Positions 1 to 5,796 are shown, numbered from the stretch's first letter. The stretch is DNA of 6,080 nucleotides from Pseudomonadota bacterium (GCA_021808985.1 JAKBAQ010000172.1:1-6080), one strand, 5' to 3'. Translations and numbers: made by a program. The notes: generated from the letters alone by a model not told the origin.

Positions 1-640
1 CGCGGTGTTCGCGCCCGGCTTCGGCTTCGAGGCCTACGCCAACTGGCTGCTCGATGTGCCGATGTACTTCGTCTACCGCGACGGCGAATTCATCGACACG
101 GCCGGCGCCTCCTTCCGGGACTTCATGGCGGGCAAGCTCCCCGCGCTGGCGGGCGTGCACGCCACGCTGGGAGACTTCGCCGACCACAGCACCACGGCCT
201 TCCCCGATGTCCGCCTGAAGAAATACATTGAAACCCGCGGCGCCGACGCCGGCCGGCCGGACATGATGCTGGCGCAATCCGCCCTGTGGACCGGCATTTT
301 CTACGACCCCGCCGCCCTCGCCGCCGCCGAGGCGCTGATGCGCGGGCGCACCCATGCCGAGATCATGGCCCTGCGCGCCAGCGTGCCGGCCAGCGGCATC
401 AACACCCGCTATGGCGCCGGCACCCTGCGCGACCTTGCGCGCGACGTGGTGGCGATCGCCCATGACGGGCTGAAAAACCGCGCCCGCGCAAACGCGGCCG
501 GCGAGGATGAGCGGATCTACCTGGCGCCGCTGGCTGAAATCGCCGCCGGCGGGCCAAGCCAGGCGGAGCACTGGCTGCAACGCTACCACGGCGCCTGGGG
601 CGGCGACGTGACGCGGATTTTCGCCGAAGCCGCGCTCTAA
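1..640 (+). CDS. gshA: Glutamate-cysteine ligase, C-terminal part (5' truncated by window edge)
   Basis: The product catalyses ATP-dependent joining of L-glutamate and L-cysteine to gamma-glutamylcysteine, the first and committed step of cytoplasmic glutathione synthesis. The frame is open from the left edge (first full codon at base 2) to TAA at 638-640, giving about 212 residues, so roughly the C-terminal half of a family that is usually near 450 residues. I recognise the plant/alphaproteobacterial GCL type from LDVPMYFVYRDG (near bases 47-85), the SFRDFMAGKLPAL stretch and the conserved VRLKKYIETRGAD motif (209-247). The GTG at base 5 is internal, not a start, because the homology continues up to the edge. 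The stop lies 5 bp before a structured repeat that separates this gene from a convergent lipoprotein gene. No frameshift or odd composition is seen. Family identity is confident; catalytic residues in the missing N-terminal half cannot be checked. Confidence 0.93.
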   Translation, partial: AVFAPGFGFEAYANWLLDVPMYFVYRDGEFIDTAGASFRDFMAGKLPALAGVHATLGDFADHSTTAFPDVRLKKYIETRGADAGRPDMMLAQSALWTGIFYDPAALAAAEALMRGRTHAEIMALRASVPASGINTRYGAGTLRDLARDVVAIAHDGLKNRARANAAGEDERIYLAPLAEIAAGGPSQAEHWLQRYHGAWGGDVTRIFAEAAL

Positions 641-645
641 AAAAC

Positions 646-763
646 TGAAATTATTAAAAATTTTTGCGGGGTTTGGGGAGCTTTTCATGAAAAGCTCCCC
701 AGGATTCTGGCCCTTTTTTGTAAAAAAGGGCCAGGCCCCAAAAAACTTTTAAGAATTATCCTT
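646..763 (+). repeat. 118-bp structured intergenic repeat, copy 1
   Basis: This stretch matches the reverse complement of 5646-5763 at 112 of 118 positions with no gap. Its layout is nested: an outer imperfect inverted repeat (649-665 against 741-757, 15 of 17 pairs) encloses a 26-bp perfect palindrome (675-700) and a second hairpin with 13-bp arms and a 2-base loop (707-734). It lies 5 bp after the gshA stop and 32 bp before the lipoprotein stop, so it is in the 3' region of both convergent genes. I see no flanking target-site duplication and no coding capacity. It may be a REP/BIME-like or MITE-like dispersed element that also acts in transcript 3' ends. The repeat itself is seen directly; the role is inferred. 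Confidence 0.9.
675..734. terminator. Tandem hairpins, possible bidirectional terminator / 3'-end stabiliser (copy 1)
   Basis: Two strong hairpins follow each other: 675-700 (GGGGAGCTTTT arm, four-base centre CATG, fully self-complementary) and 707-734 (CTGGCCCTTTTTT arm, loop GT). They sit between the 3' ends of gshA (+) and the lipoprotein gene (-) and fold identically on either strand, which suits a shared terminator. They are not textbook intrinsic terminators: the T and A runs lie in the upper stems, and no U-tract directly follows either stem on either strand. Transcript-end protection or a DNA-level role remains possible. Confidence 0.5.
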
Positions 764-795
764 AATGTTTTTGCAGAGACCGTCAGAAAAATCTC

Positions 796-1173
796 TTAGT
801 CGCAATCATTCCCGCGCAGGGTGAAGTCCACCACCTTGCCATCCTTCAGCAGGAAGGTCGTCTCGCAGGAATAAACCAGCGTCTGCGGCGGCATGGTCGA
901 ATCATACACTGGCGGGTAGAATCCGCCGCCAAACCAGGGGCCGGAGAACGGCCCATACATGCCACCCAGATAAGCCCCCGGTACATCCACCACGCGGCGC
1001 GATTCATAGGCCAGATAAGTCGTCCCGTTGACCGTGATCTGCTTGTCCGGCACGCCGAACTTGTTCACCAGCGTCTGCTCGTCCGCGCCAATATAGGCAG
1101 CCATGCGGGTTTGCAGGCTGGGGCCGGTGGCGCATCCAGCCAAAACCACCAAAGCCAAAATACCGTAACGCAT
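796..1173 (-). CDS. Small secreted lipoprotein, possible BamE/SmpA-like fold
   Basis: The product is 125 residues. It begins with a very short type II signal peptide (one Arg at position 2, hydrophobic residues 5-11) and a clear lipobox L11-A12-G13-C14, so Cys14 should be lipidated. Ala at +2 predicts Lol-dependent transfer to the outer membrane. The mature part holds a segment around residues 28-57 (GADEQTLVNKFGVPD, then YLAYE), a Gly/Tyr/Pro-rich insert at about 66-90, and a C-terminal strand pair with Cys103 and Cys124 that could form a disulfide. The order 'helix, GxP, Y-x-Y/W, FxxxDGKV' resembles SmpA/OmlA (BamE) domains and small unnamed alphaproteobacterial lipoproteins; this is inference. 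I chose the ATG at 1173 because it puts the signal peptide at the N terminus and has AGGA four bases upstream. A GTG at 1215 would add 14 residues and lie inside the likely promoter. The gene lies 92 bp downstream of the TadG-like gene on the same strand. Confidence 0.85.
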   Translation of the reverse strand: MRYGILALVVLAGCATGPSLQTRMAAYIGADEQTLVNKFGVPDKQITVNGTTYLAYESRRVVDVPGAYLGGMYGPFSGPWFGGGFYPPVYDSTMPPQTLVYSCETTFLLKDGKVVDFTLRGNDCD

Positions 1174-1205
1174 ATCATCCTCGCTGATTCTGAGCAGTCC
1201 GGCTG

Positions 1206-1214
1206 ATATTAGCA
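1206..1214 (-). promoter_or_regulatory. Possible extended -10 promoter for the lipoprotein gene
   Basis: On the minus strand TGCTAATAT matches the extended -10 form TGnTAnnnT. It would place the transcript start near 1199 and give a leader of about 26 bases that contains the AGGA ribosome site. A TTGAAA lies upstream on the same strand, but 23 bases away, too far for a normal -35. If real, the lipoprotein gene has its own promoter, separate from the TadG-like gene upstream. Confidence 0.35.
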
Positions 1215-1265
1215 CAATGGAAAGTGTTTTCTTCTTTCAATCCAAAATGTCACAAATGCCGCCCC

Positions 1266-3326
1266 TTATTGCACCAGCAAGGCGGTGGAGCTGGTAACCC
1301 CGCCGCCGCCTGATCCTGCTGTCTCGGCGATTTTGATATTGCCGCTGCCACTATCGTTGATCGAGGCGACGACGAGCCCGGGAACCCCGTCGGTCGCGAT
1401 ATTCAACGCCCCCGCGCCGGACATGATAAGCGGCGCCGAGGGGGTGTAAATTCCACCCTTGAAGGTGCTGGCCGCACCTTCGTTAACCGTGTCCGTCGCG
1501 CTGTCGCCCCGCGCCTGGTAGATCGCGATGCCGCAAATGCCCTCGCCGTTCGTGCCGTCATAGGGCGAGTTGGGATTTTCATAGCTGGTATCGGGGTAGT
1601 TGGCGGGCGAGACGCAGTTTGTCGTGGGGGCGCTGATATTCACCGTCGCGCCGCCATTGAAGATATACGCCGCCGTCCCCTCCAGCACGAAGGTGACGCC
1701 AACGCCGGTGACGGAGGTGCCGGAATCGATGATCAGATCGCCGTTGCGGATGTAATAAATCCCGGGATTCAGCACGACGGTCTTGGTGCCGTTGCTGATG
1801 TTGAGGCCGCCGTCAAAATAATAGGTCGCGGGGGTGGGCGCCGTGCCGTTGGCCGGCGGGGTGTCGCCCATCGTCAAATCGCCCTGCGCGGCATAAAACG
1901 CGCCACCGGCGCTGTTGGCGGTATCCGAATTGCCGGAAAAGGCGCTCAGCTCATAAAGGCCGGAGGTGAGGACCGTGGTGGTGGTGCCGCCGGCGAGATT
2001 TATGCCGCCATCCACATAATAGTTGGACCCATCGATGCTCACGGTCGGCACATTGGTGAGCAGCCCCCAGCCGGTGACCTTGGCGCCCGACACGGCGCCG
2101 GTGAGGTAATAGGTGCCGGCATTGAGGGTCGCCGTGCCGTTGGTCAGCGACATGCCGCCATTCACCACCATGGAGACCGGCACGCTCTGCGTGGCGCTGC
2201 CCAGGGTGAATGAATGGTCGGATGTGAAGTTCATCCCGCCATTGATGTAGTAGCTGCTGCCATTCATGGTCAGGCTGGTGTTGGCCTGGCCGCCGAACCC
2301 GCCGGTGATGAAGGTGGAGCCGTTGGACACACCTTCATTCAGGATCAGCTTCACCACGCCGATATTGCTCATCCCGGTCAGATAATTCTGGTAGAGTTCG
2401 CAATCAGCGCTGTAGGCCCCCGCCATCGCCGTGCAGTCGCCCACGCCGGCCTGATTCCACTTATTGTAGCCCAGAGTCGGCGTGACGGCGCCGCCCTGCT
2501 TCACCGGCGCGGCCGGCACGCTCCAGCCGGGGTTCCACAGCGCCACGTTCGTGGCGTTGAGGCCGGACATCGGGTCCGGCGTGTTGGTGTTCAGCTCTAC
2601 CGTGTCGGTGGAGCCGGGCGGGTCCTCCGGATCAGTGCCGATATAGCCGGAATATTGCGGCGCGCTGACACAGCTGGCCGCGGTGACCACCGAGGTACCC
2701 TGGATGATGCCGGAGCCGGTCACACTCATCGAGGGGCAGGAGGTGGCGTTGGAGGCGATGCCGCAATTGGAGCCGATAATGCTGGCGCCGCCGCTCACCA
2801 CGATGGTGCCCGCCGAGAGCAGGCAGCTGGAGCCGGTTTTCTTGACCGTATCGGCCACGGCGAGCGCCGATTGCGTGCCGGGCGGCTCACCCGGCAGGCC
2901 GAGGCCCTGCACTCCAGAGAAAAAACTGCCCCGGGGGATGGTGATCTTGGCCTGCCAGGCGGTGAGGACGGTGCCGCTAGGCGCGGTTGGGGCCGCGGGG
3001 TTGGTGAGCACGAGCTGCGCGCTGGTAAGGTTGAACTGATTGTTGGAAGCCAGGTTGGCGGCGGCCAGGGCCAGCGGCTGGGCGTCGCTGATGGTGGTGA
3101 CGCCGTAATTGCCGGCATCGGCGGCGGCCAGGGCGGCGGCATCGGCGGCGGATTGCAGCGTATCATGCTGCTGGTACCAAAACCCGATATCCACCGACAA
3201 AGCGGTGGCGGCGATGAGCAGCGGGGCCGAGAGCGCGAAGATGACCGCTACCGTCGCCCGGCCGTGCAGCCAAAAACCACGCAAGCGCGACACATGATTT
3301 CGTTTCATATCCGTTTTGGTTTTCAT
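1266..3326 (-). CDS. TadG-like (Tad/Flp pilus-associated) membrane-anchored protein with repetitive beta-rich passenger
   Basis: The product is 686 residues. Residues 22-69 carry the Tad/TadE-G N-terminal signature: a Gly-Arg entry, a hydrophobic segment (about 24-43), then SVDIGFW and LQSAADAAALAAA. Family members are inner-membrane anchored with the rest outside, and act with Flp/Tad pilus machinery. Residues about 165-220 hold paired GTIVVSGGASI / SVTGSGIIQG strands with several Cys. Residues about 355-567 hold recurring [YI][IVF]xGG[MIL]N and GxYY motifs: YYINGGMN 359-366, NGGMSLTNG 389-397, YYVDGGIN 436-443, YYFDGGLN 502-509, GIYYIRNG 522-529, IFNGGATVN 555-563. These suggest a stacked beta architecture such as a solenoid. 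The C terminus is Gly/Ser-rich and ends TALLVQ. I chose the ATG at 3326 because GGTGGA lies eight bases upstream; an ATG at 3413 has no ribosome site and adds 29 proline-rich residues, and the ATG at 3308 has none either. No other tad gene is in the window, so this copy looks like an orphan. Exact function is unknown. Confidence 0.85.
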   Translation of the reverse strand: MKTKTDMKRNHVSRLRGFWLHGRATVAVIFALSAPLLIAATALSVDIGFWYQQHDTLQSAADAAALAAADAGNYGVTTISDAQPLALAAANLASNNQFNLTSAQLVLTNPAAPTAPSGTVLTAWQAKITIPRGSFFSGVQGLGLPGEPPGTQSALAVADTVKKTGSSCLLSAGTIVVSGGASIIGSNCGIASNATSCPSMSVTGSGIIQGTSVVTAASCVSAPQYSGYIGTDPEDPPGSTDTVELNTNTPDPMSGLNATNVALWNPGWSVPAAPVKQGGAVTPTLGYNKWNQAGVGDCTAMAGAYSADCELYQNYLTGMSNIGVVKLILNEGVSNGSTFITGGFGGQANTSLTMNGSSYYINGGMNFTSDHSFTLGSATQSVPVSMVVNGGMSLTNGTATLNAGTYYLTGAVSGAKVTGWGLLTNVPTVSIDGSNYYVDGGINLAGGTTTTVLTSGLYELSAFSGNSDTANSAGGAFYAAQGDLTMGDTPPANGTAPTPATYYFDGGLNISNGTKTVVLNPGIYYIRNGDLIIDSGTSVTGVGVTFVLEGTAAYIFNGGATVNISAPTTNCVSPANYPDTSYENPNSPYDGTNGEGICGIAIYQARGDSATDTVNEGAASTFKGGIYTPSAPLIMSGAGALNIATDGVPGLVVASINDSGSGNIKIAETAGSGGGGVTSSTALLVQ
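1626..2264 (-). repeat. Degenerate protein-level repeats (YYxxGG / GxYY units) inside the TadG-like gene
   Basis: This part encodes residues 355-567 of the TadG-like protein. At least three units share the order 'aromatic-aromatic, x, N/D, G, G, M/I/L, N/S, hydrophobic, x, x/N, G, T-rich strand, G-x-Y-Y/E'. The clearest start near residues 387, 436 and 502, with partial units near 359 and 554. Spacing between units is irregular (insertions of 10-30 residues), and the DNA is not obviously repetitive, so this is old or selected protein repetition rather than recent duplication. Confidence 0.65.
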
Positions 3327-3334
3327 ATGGTTTT

Positions 3335-3348
3335 TCCACCGCAGGTGG
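3335..3348 (-). promoter_or_regulatory. Ribosome site of the TadG-like gene, inside a small inverted repeat
   Basis: GGTGGA (3340-3335 on the minus strand) lies eight bases before the ATG at 3326 and decides that start. Its GGTGG is the right arm of CCACC-TGC-GGTGG (3348-3336), a 5-bp hairpin with a 3-base loop that would cover the ribosome site in the mRNA. The site itself is well supported; a regulatory role of the hairpin is speculative. Confidence 0.5.
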
Positions 3349-3677
3349 CAGCTCCCGGGCGGCACATGGTTAGGCGGAACGCACGGCCTGCGAAACGGCC
3401 AGGGAATCAACATCGCGTGTACTGCGTTGAAAATTCAGTAACTTATTCGCGATTGGAAGCATCCAACGCGGCGAGGCGCGCGGCGGCGCGGGTGTTAAGG
3501 GCGGCGCATGAAGCGGATTGCCCCGGCGGGAGAGGTGAATTTAATAACTGCACGGTCGATACAATAATATTTCTGTTAAGCAACATCATCCCGCGCGCGG
3601 CATGCGGGAGAGCGATGCGCCGGGGATAAAAAATGATATCAGGCGCGGCTTAACAAAAAATATACGGCGCGATGCCC

Positions 3678-3694
3678 CCCCGCCTCGGGCGGGG
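3678..3694 (-). terminator. GC-rich hairpin directly after the epmA stop, possible terminator
   Basis: The 17 bases directly beyond the epmA stop codon (3695-3697) form a perfect 7-bp stem, CCCCGCC-CGA-GGCGGGG on the minus strand, with a 3-base loop. A run of six T follows only about 17 bases further on (complement of 3655-3660), so it is not a canonical intrinsic terminator. The position right behind the stop and the stem strength still favour a 3'-end role. Confidence 0.5.
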
Positions 3695-4651
3695 TTATTC
3701 CGGCAGCCACAAAACATCGCTGATTTGCCGCGCGCCCGTCGCCAGCATGGCCAGCCGGTCAAACCCCAGGGCGATGCCAGCACAGGGCGGCAATTTGGCC
3801 ACCGCGCGCAGAAAGTCCTCGTCCATCTCCCAGTCAGCGCCGTGGAGCGCGTGGCGGCGCGCGCGGTCAGCCAGAAAGCGCGCGCGCTGCTCGGCCGCGT
3901 CGGTCAGCTCCACGAAGGCGTTCGCAAGCTCGATCCCGCATACGAACAGCTCAAAGCGCTCGGCGACGCGGGGGTCCGCCGGGTCGCGCCGGGCCAGGGC
4001 GGCCAGCGGCGCGGGAAAATGGGTGAGAAAGGTTGGGCGCTCATGGCCCAGATGCGGCTCCACCCGCTCCAGCAGCAGCCGGAAGAACAGATCCTCCCAG
4101 CTCTCGCCCGCGCGCAGCGCCGCGCCGGCCTGCGCGGCGAGCGCCGGGGCGTCATCCACGGTGGCCAGAACATCGGCGCCCACATAGCGCGCGAACGCCT
4201 GGGCCACGCTGATCCGCTCAAAATGCTCCAGGCTGTTGCGCAGGCCCCGGCATTCCACCACCGGGGGCAGCACCGCGCGCAGCAGCGCCTCGGTCTCGTC
4301 CATCAGCGCCCCCATATCGGCGCGCGGGGAATACCATTCCAGCATGGTGAATTCCGGGGCGTGGGTGTCGCTCCAGGGTTCATCGCGCCATACCCGGGCG
4401 AGCTGGAAGATCGGCCCCGATCCCCCGGCCAGCAGCTTCTTCATGGCGAATTCCGGGCTGGTGTGCAGGTAGCGCGCCCCGGCCCGCACCGCGCGCAAAT
4501 GCACCTCCTCACCCGGCGCCACCACCGCATAGGGGGTCTCCACCTCGGCATACCCGCGCGCGCCAAAAAACGCCCGCACCCCGGCCGCGAGCAGGTTGCG
4601 CCGCCGCAGTGCCGCCATGCGATCTTCCAGCCGCTCCCATGCTTGAGACAT
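3695..4651 (-). CDS. epmA: EF-P--(R)-beta-lysine ligase EpmA (PoxA/GenX/YjeA family)
   Basis: This is a paralogue of the class II lysyl-tRNA synthetase catalytic core. It activates (R)-beta-lysine with ATP and attaches it to a conserved Lys of elongation factor P (Lys34 in E. coli), helping ribosomes through polyproline stretches. The product is 318 residues, close to the family's usual size and without the anticodon-binding domain of true LysRS. Visible marks are motif 1 around YAEVETP (34-40), TSPEFAMKKLL (64-74), motif 2 FQLARVWRDE to PEFTMLEWY (82-107), ELANAFVELTD (241-251) and motif 3 GIALGFDRLAML (292-303). From my memory of E. coli work, the Ala of the G-[VI]-A-L-G motif, where LysRS has Gly, favours beta-lysine; here it is Ala294. 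The ATG at 4651 has GGGAG seven bases upstream. It is divergent from epmB, its pathway partner. No efp gene is in view. Confidence 0.95.
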   Translation of the reverse strand: MSQAWERLEDRMAALRRRNLLAAGVRAFFGARGYAEVETPYAVVAPGEEVHLRAVRAGARYLHTSPEFAMKKLLAGGSGPIFQLARVWRDEPWSDTHAPEFTMLEWYSPRADMGALMDETEALLRAVLPPVVECRGLRNSLEHFERISVAQAFARYVGADVLATVDDAPALAAQAGAALRAGESWEDLFFRLLLERVEPHLGHERPTFLTHFPAPLAALARRDPADPRVAERFELFVCGIELANAFVELTDAAEQRARFLADRARRHALHGADWEMDEDFLRAVAKLPPCAGIALGFDRLAMLATGARQISDVLWLPE

Positions 4652-4677
4652 TCACGCTCTCCCTCTACATGCCGCCC

Positions 4678-5646
4678 ATGCCCGACGGTTTTTTAACGCC
4701 AAAACGCACCCTGCGCTCGGTTGAAGACATCATTAGCGCCGGCCTGGCAAGCGAGGCCGCGCGCCCGGCGCTGGAGGCGGTGGCGGCGCGCTACGCCATC
4801 GCGCTGCCGCCGGCGCTGCATGCGCTCATCCAGGCGCCGGAAGACCCGGTGGGCCTGCAATTCATCCCCCATGCGAGCGAGTTGATCACCGCGCCGCATG
4901 AAAACGCCGACCCCATCGCCGATGAGGCGCTCTCGCCGCTTTCCGGCATCGTGCACCGCTACCCGGACCGCGCGCTGCTCAAACCCCTGCTGGCCTGCCC
5001 GGTATATTGCCGCTTCTGCTTCCGCCGCGAGCAGGTGGGGCCGGATGGCGGCCTGCTGAGCGATGCCGAACTGGCCGCCGCCTATGCTTATCTGGCGTCC
5101 CGCCCGGAGATCAGGGAGGTGATCATCACCGGCGGCGACCCGCTGATCCTCTCGCCGCGCCGGCTTGGCGAGATTTTGCGCAATCTCAGCGCCATCGCGC
5201 ATGTCGAGACCTTACGCATCCACACCCGCGTGCCGGTGGCCGACCCCGCGCTCATCACCGATGCGCTGGCCGCGGCGCTGGATATTGAAAAGCCGCTGTT
5301 CATCGCCGCGCATATCAACCACGCAGCCGAACTCACCGCCGCCGCCGTCAGCGCCCTGCGTAAGCTGCAACGCCTGGGCATCCCCATCCTTGGCCAGAGC
5401 GTGCTGCTCGCCGGCGTGAATGACAGCGAGGAAGCCCTGGGCGATTTGTTCCGCGCCATGCTGCGCGCGCGCATAAAGCCCTATTACCTGCACCAGCTGG
5501 ATGCCGCGCCAGGCACCGCGCGCTTTCATGTGCCGCCGGCGCGCGGGCGGGAGATTCTGGCCAATCTGCGCGGCCATATCAGCGGCACGGCGCTGCCCAC
5601 CTATATTTATGACCGCCCGGGCGGTCTGGGCAAAATTCCTCTCTGA
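4678..5646 (+). CDS. epmB: EF-P (R)-beta-lysine pathway lysine 2,3-aminomutase EpmB (radical SAM)
   Basis: This PLP- and SAM-dependent radical enzyme converts (S)-alpha-lysine to (R)-beta-lysine, the substrate of EpmA. With the ATG at 4678 it is 322 residues, in the range of EpmB/YodO-type mutases. It has the [4Fe-4S] radical SAM motif C107-PVY-C111-RF-C114, ITGGDPL (GGDPL at 152-156), and a C-terminal YDRPGGLGKIPL in which Lys319 matches the PLP-binding lysine of clostridial lysine 2,3-aminomutase. The protein ends three residues later, so the long C-terminal extension of catabolic aminomutases is absent, as expected for the EF-P branch. Start choice is uncertain: ATGs at 4639, 4669 and 4678 and a GTG at 4609 are in frame, and none has a ribosome site. 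I prefer 4678 because homology resumes at KRTLRSVEDI just after it. The 4639 start would overlap epmA by 13 bp. The stop overlaps the last base of the second 118-bp repeat. General lysine catabolism is the alternative role, but the epmA neighbour argues against it. Confidence 0.93.
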   Translation: MPDGFLTPKRTLRSVEDIISAGLASEAARPALEAVAARYAIALPPALHALIQAPEDPVGLQFIPHASELITAPHENADPIADEALSPLSGIVHRYPDRALLKPLLACPVYCRFCFRREQVGPDGGLLSDAELAAAYAYLASRPEIREVIITGGDPLILSPRRLGEILRNLSAIAHVETLRIHTRVPVADPALITDALAAALDIEKPLFIAAHINHAAELTAAAVSALRKLQRLGIPILGQSVLLAGVNDSEEALGDLFRAMLRARIKPYYLHQLDAAPGTARFHVPPARGREILANLRGHISGTALPTYIYDRPGGLGKIPL

Positions 5647-5763
5647 AGGATAATTCTCAAAAGTTTTTTGGGGTCTGGCCCTTTTTTGCAAAAAAGGGCC
5701 AGAATCTTGGGGAGCTTTTTATAAAAAGCTCCCCAAACCCCGCAAAAATTTTTAATAATTTCA
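5646..5763 (-). repeat. 118-bp structured intergenic repeat, copy 2 (inverted)
   Basis: This is the inverted second copy of the element at 646-763: same length, no indel, six transitions. Its outer stem arms are 5652-5668 and 5744-5760, and its hairpins are 5675-5702 and 5709-5734. Relative to copy 1 the central hairpin has C-G changed to T-A on both arms, the second hairpin loop is GC instead of GT, two linker bases differ, and one outer-stem A-T pair becomes G-T. It begins at the last base of the epmB stop codon and ends 33 bp before the stop of the convergent beta-barrel gene, the same setting as copy 1. Confidence 0.9.
5675..5734. terminator. Tandem hairpins, possible bidirectional terminator / 3'-end stabiliser (copy 2)
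   Basis: Hairpin 5675-5702 (13-bp arms, loop GC) and palindrome 5709-5734 (GGGGAGCTTTTT arm) lie between the convergent ends of epmB (+) and the beta-barrel gene (-). As in copy 1 the structures are symmetric on both strands and lack a following U-tract, so a termination role is plausible from position only. Confidence 0.5.
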
Positions 5764-5796
5764 ATTTGTTATAAGAGAAACCGTTTAAAACAGTCG

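Larger units (their letters stand above)
3327..3694. other. 368-bp non-coding region between epmA 3' end and the TadG-like gene
   Basis: No convincing gene lies here. It must hold the promoter of the TadG-like gene (minus strand), but I found no good -35/-10 pair. The part from about 3540 to 3665 is AT-rich with A and T runs, unlike the flanking genes. The heptamer TGTTAAG occurs at 3493-3499 and 3574-3580 and, inverted, at 3649-3655. A short palindrome TTGGA-AGCA-TCCAA lies at 3453-3466. The epmA-side end holds a GC-rich hairpin (3678-3694). A 19-codon ATG frame at 3508-3567 (+) exists but has no other support. Confidence 0.6.

Noticed and set aside
646..763. Insertion with a target-site duplication around the repeat
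   Set aside because: The flanks of both copies show no matching short direct repeat, so recent transposition cannot be claimed.
1174..1215. GTG start at 1215 for the lipoprotein
   Set aside because: It would put 14 extra residues before a signal peptide that is already complete from the ATG at 1173, and it overlaps the likely -10 element.
3327..3413. Extension of the TadG-like protein to the ATG at 3413
   Set aside because: It adds 29 proline-rich residues ahead of the basic N terminus, has no ribosome site, and the ATG at 3326 has GGTGGA at good spacing.
3508..3567. 19-codon ATG frame on the plus strand with AAGGG six bases upstream
   Set aside because: The peptide has no recognisable feature, no promoter is evident, and one purine-rich match in GC-rich DNA is easily chance.
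2214..3629. 471-codon plus-strand open frame across the TadG-like gene
   Set aside because: It is antisense to a gene with a clear Tad signature, has a low-complexity Gly/Arg/Ala/His-rich translation and no ribosome site or domain. It is a composition shadow.
3493..3655. CtrA binding sites suggested by TTAA/GTTAA half-sites upstream of a pilus-like gene
   Set aside because: I could not find a full TTAA-N7-TTAA(C) site in the region; only isolated half-sites are present.
3602..4696. 364-codon plus-strand open frame across epmA
   Set aside because: It is antisense to epmA, whose product has clear family motifs. Long antisense frames are common in GC-rich genes, and the translation is rich in Arg/His/Gln with no domain I recognise.
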